This document shows, piece by piece, positions 6,841-7,279 of a DNA stretch of 7,279 nt (position 1 is its first letter; every line of letters starts with the position of its first letter). The notes beneath the pieces are model-generated. The model was not told the DNA's origin and did no database searches. It worked only from the letters and a program-made list of their open reading frames with translations. A program made the translations under genes and the position numbers. Source of the DNA: Smithella sp. (GTDB taxonomy: Bacteria > Desulfobacterota > Syntrophia > Syntrophales > Smithellaceae); the NCBI GenBank assembly GCA_012797505.1, contig JAAZOZ010000338.1, forward strand, positions 1 to 7,279. The letters are read 5' to 3'.

Positions 6841-7279
6841 GAATTTTTTTCTTCCCTGATCCCCGCGATATTTTTAGCCAGCTTCTTCTTTTGTTCCAGA
6901 TTGCCCTGGCGGGCGATCATGATGCGCTGCGCCTGAGGCGAACCGGCGCCGTGCATCGACTCCGTGCGGTAGCCGACCGCCGCCGTGCCCAGCGTCAGGT
7001 TTTCCACCAGACGCATGATGCGCGCCCGGTCTTCACAGGAAACGTTGGCGTTTCCCTTCAAGTATTTCTCCAGAACCTTGCCGATCTCCGGATGCTTCAA
7101 GTCTTTCTCCGAGGCCATGGTGACCATCATGCCGCCGGCAATGTCTTCGGCCAAACGGCAGATTTCATAGGGGAACCGGGTGACGTTCTGTTTGCAGACG
7201 TTGGCCAGGAGCAGATCAATCAGATACGTGCCGGAGGCGGTCTTGTGCCCCTGGGCGGAGCAGGCAATGCCGCAGGAAA
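6837..7279 (-). CDS. abfD: 4-hydroxybutyryl-CoA dehydratase / vinylacetyl-CoA delta-isomerase (3' part)
   Basis: The last 147 codons are present; the gene continues past the right edge. The frame is open from 7279, so the apparent TTG start at 7154 is internal. The peptide is closely similar to my recollection of the Clostridium aminobutyricum enzyme. Shared blocks include IDLLLANVCKQN, TRFPYEI, RLAEDIAGG, VGYRTESMHGAGSPQAQRIM and ARQGN. The Glu of TESMHGAGSP (codon 6962-6960) falls, counting back from the recalled C-terminus, at the position of active-site Glu455. The family is a cytoplasmic [4Fe-4S] and FAD radical enzyme that converts 4-hydroxybutyryl-CoA to crotonyl-CoA via vinylacetyl-CoA. 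The cluster ligands lie upstream of the window and cannot be checked. The C-terminus ends GIREEKNS; its TGA overlaps the next gene's ATG, so both belong to one operon. A run of seven A precedes the junction (6850-6844). A paralogue acting on another CoA ester remains possible. Confidence 0.9.
   Translation of the reverse strand, partial: SCGIACSAQGHKTASGTYLIDLLLANVCKQNVTRFPYEICRLAEDIAGGMMVTMASEKDLKHPEIGKVLEKYLKGNANVSCEDRARIMRLVENLTLGTAAVGYRTESMHGAGSPQAQRIMIARQGNLEQKKKLAKNIAGIREEKNS

Noticed and set aside
5527..6936. Long plus-strand open frame of 469 codons opposite the fusion gene
   Set aside because: It is a GC-driven shadow of the minus-strand gene. Its protein is rich in Arg, Gly, Ala and Asp with no recognisable domain, and the opposite strand carries clear AOR motifs and catalytic residues.
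6837..7154. A small 105-residue stand-alone protein starting at the TTG at 7154
   Set aside because: The frame stays open to the window edge and the upstream codons (SCGIACSAQG, IDLLLANVCKQN) match the dehydratase, so the TTG is an internal Leu codon.

Overview
All five genes in this 7.3 kb window lie on the minus strand, so transcription runs from the right edge to the left. In that order they are: the 3' end of a 4-hydroxybutyryl-CoA dehydratase gene (abfD); a 949-residue protein joining a tungsten/molybdopterin aldehyde:ferredoxin oxidoreductase (AOR) to an iron-dependent alcohol dehydrogenase; the GTPase HflX; an exported, membrane-anchored 5'-nucleotidase-type metallophosphatase; and the first 35 codons of the gamma subunit of a 2-oxoacid:ferredoxin oxidoreductase. 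I see no RNA genes, CRISPR arrays, insertion sequences or phage genes.

The gene set points to a strict anaerobe. The AOR, the oxygen-sensitive radical dehydratase and the 2-oxoacid:ferredoxin oxidoreductase are all enzymes of ferredoxin-based metabolism. The long HflX with an N-terminal extension, the fairly GC-rich sequence and the repeat with core GAGCTTGTCGAACC suggest Desulfobacterota (syntrophic Deltaproteobacteria such as Syntrophales). This taxonomic guess is inference only.

Spacing is tight. abfD and the fusion gene overlap by 4 bases (ATGA). The metallophosphatase and the gamma-subunit gene are separated by one base. The fusion gene and hflX are 58 bases apart. The only real gap (2074-2255) separates hflX from the metallophosphatase gene and holds two palindromic repeat-like elements, but no convincing promoter or terminator.

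The most interesting item is the fusion. Both halves keep their metal-binding residues. Together they could interconvert a carboxylic acid, its aldehyde and its alcohol in one polypeptide, using ferredoxin and NAD(P)H, which makes it a tungsten-dependent counterpart of AdhE. The translationally coupled abfD suggests a specific substrate set: succinate, succinic semialdehyde and 4-hydroxybutyrate, with AbfD acting on the CoA ester of 4-hydroxybutyrate and leading to crotonyl-CoA. This pathway is inferred; the domain calls and gene order are seen directly. A second oddity is that the conserved N-terminus of hflX has no ATG, GTG or TTG at its expected start, but an ATC codon placed exactly behind a good ribosome binding site.
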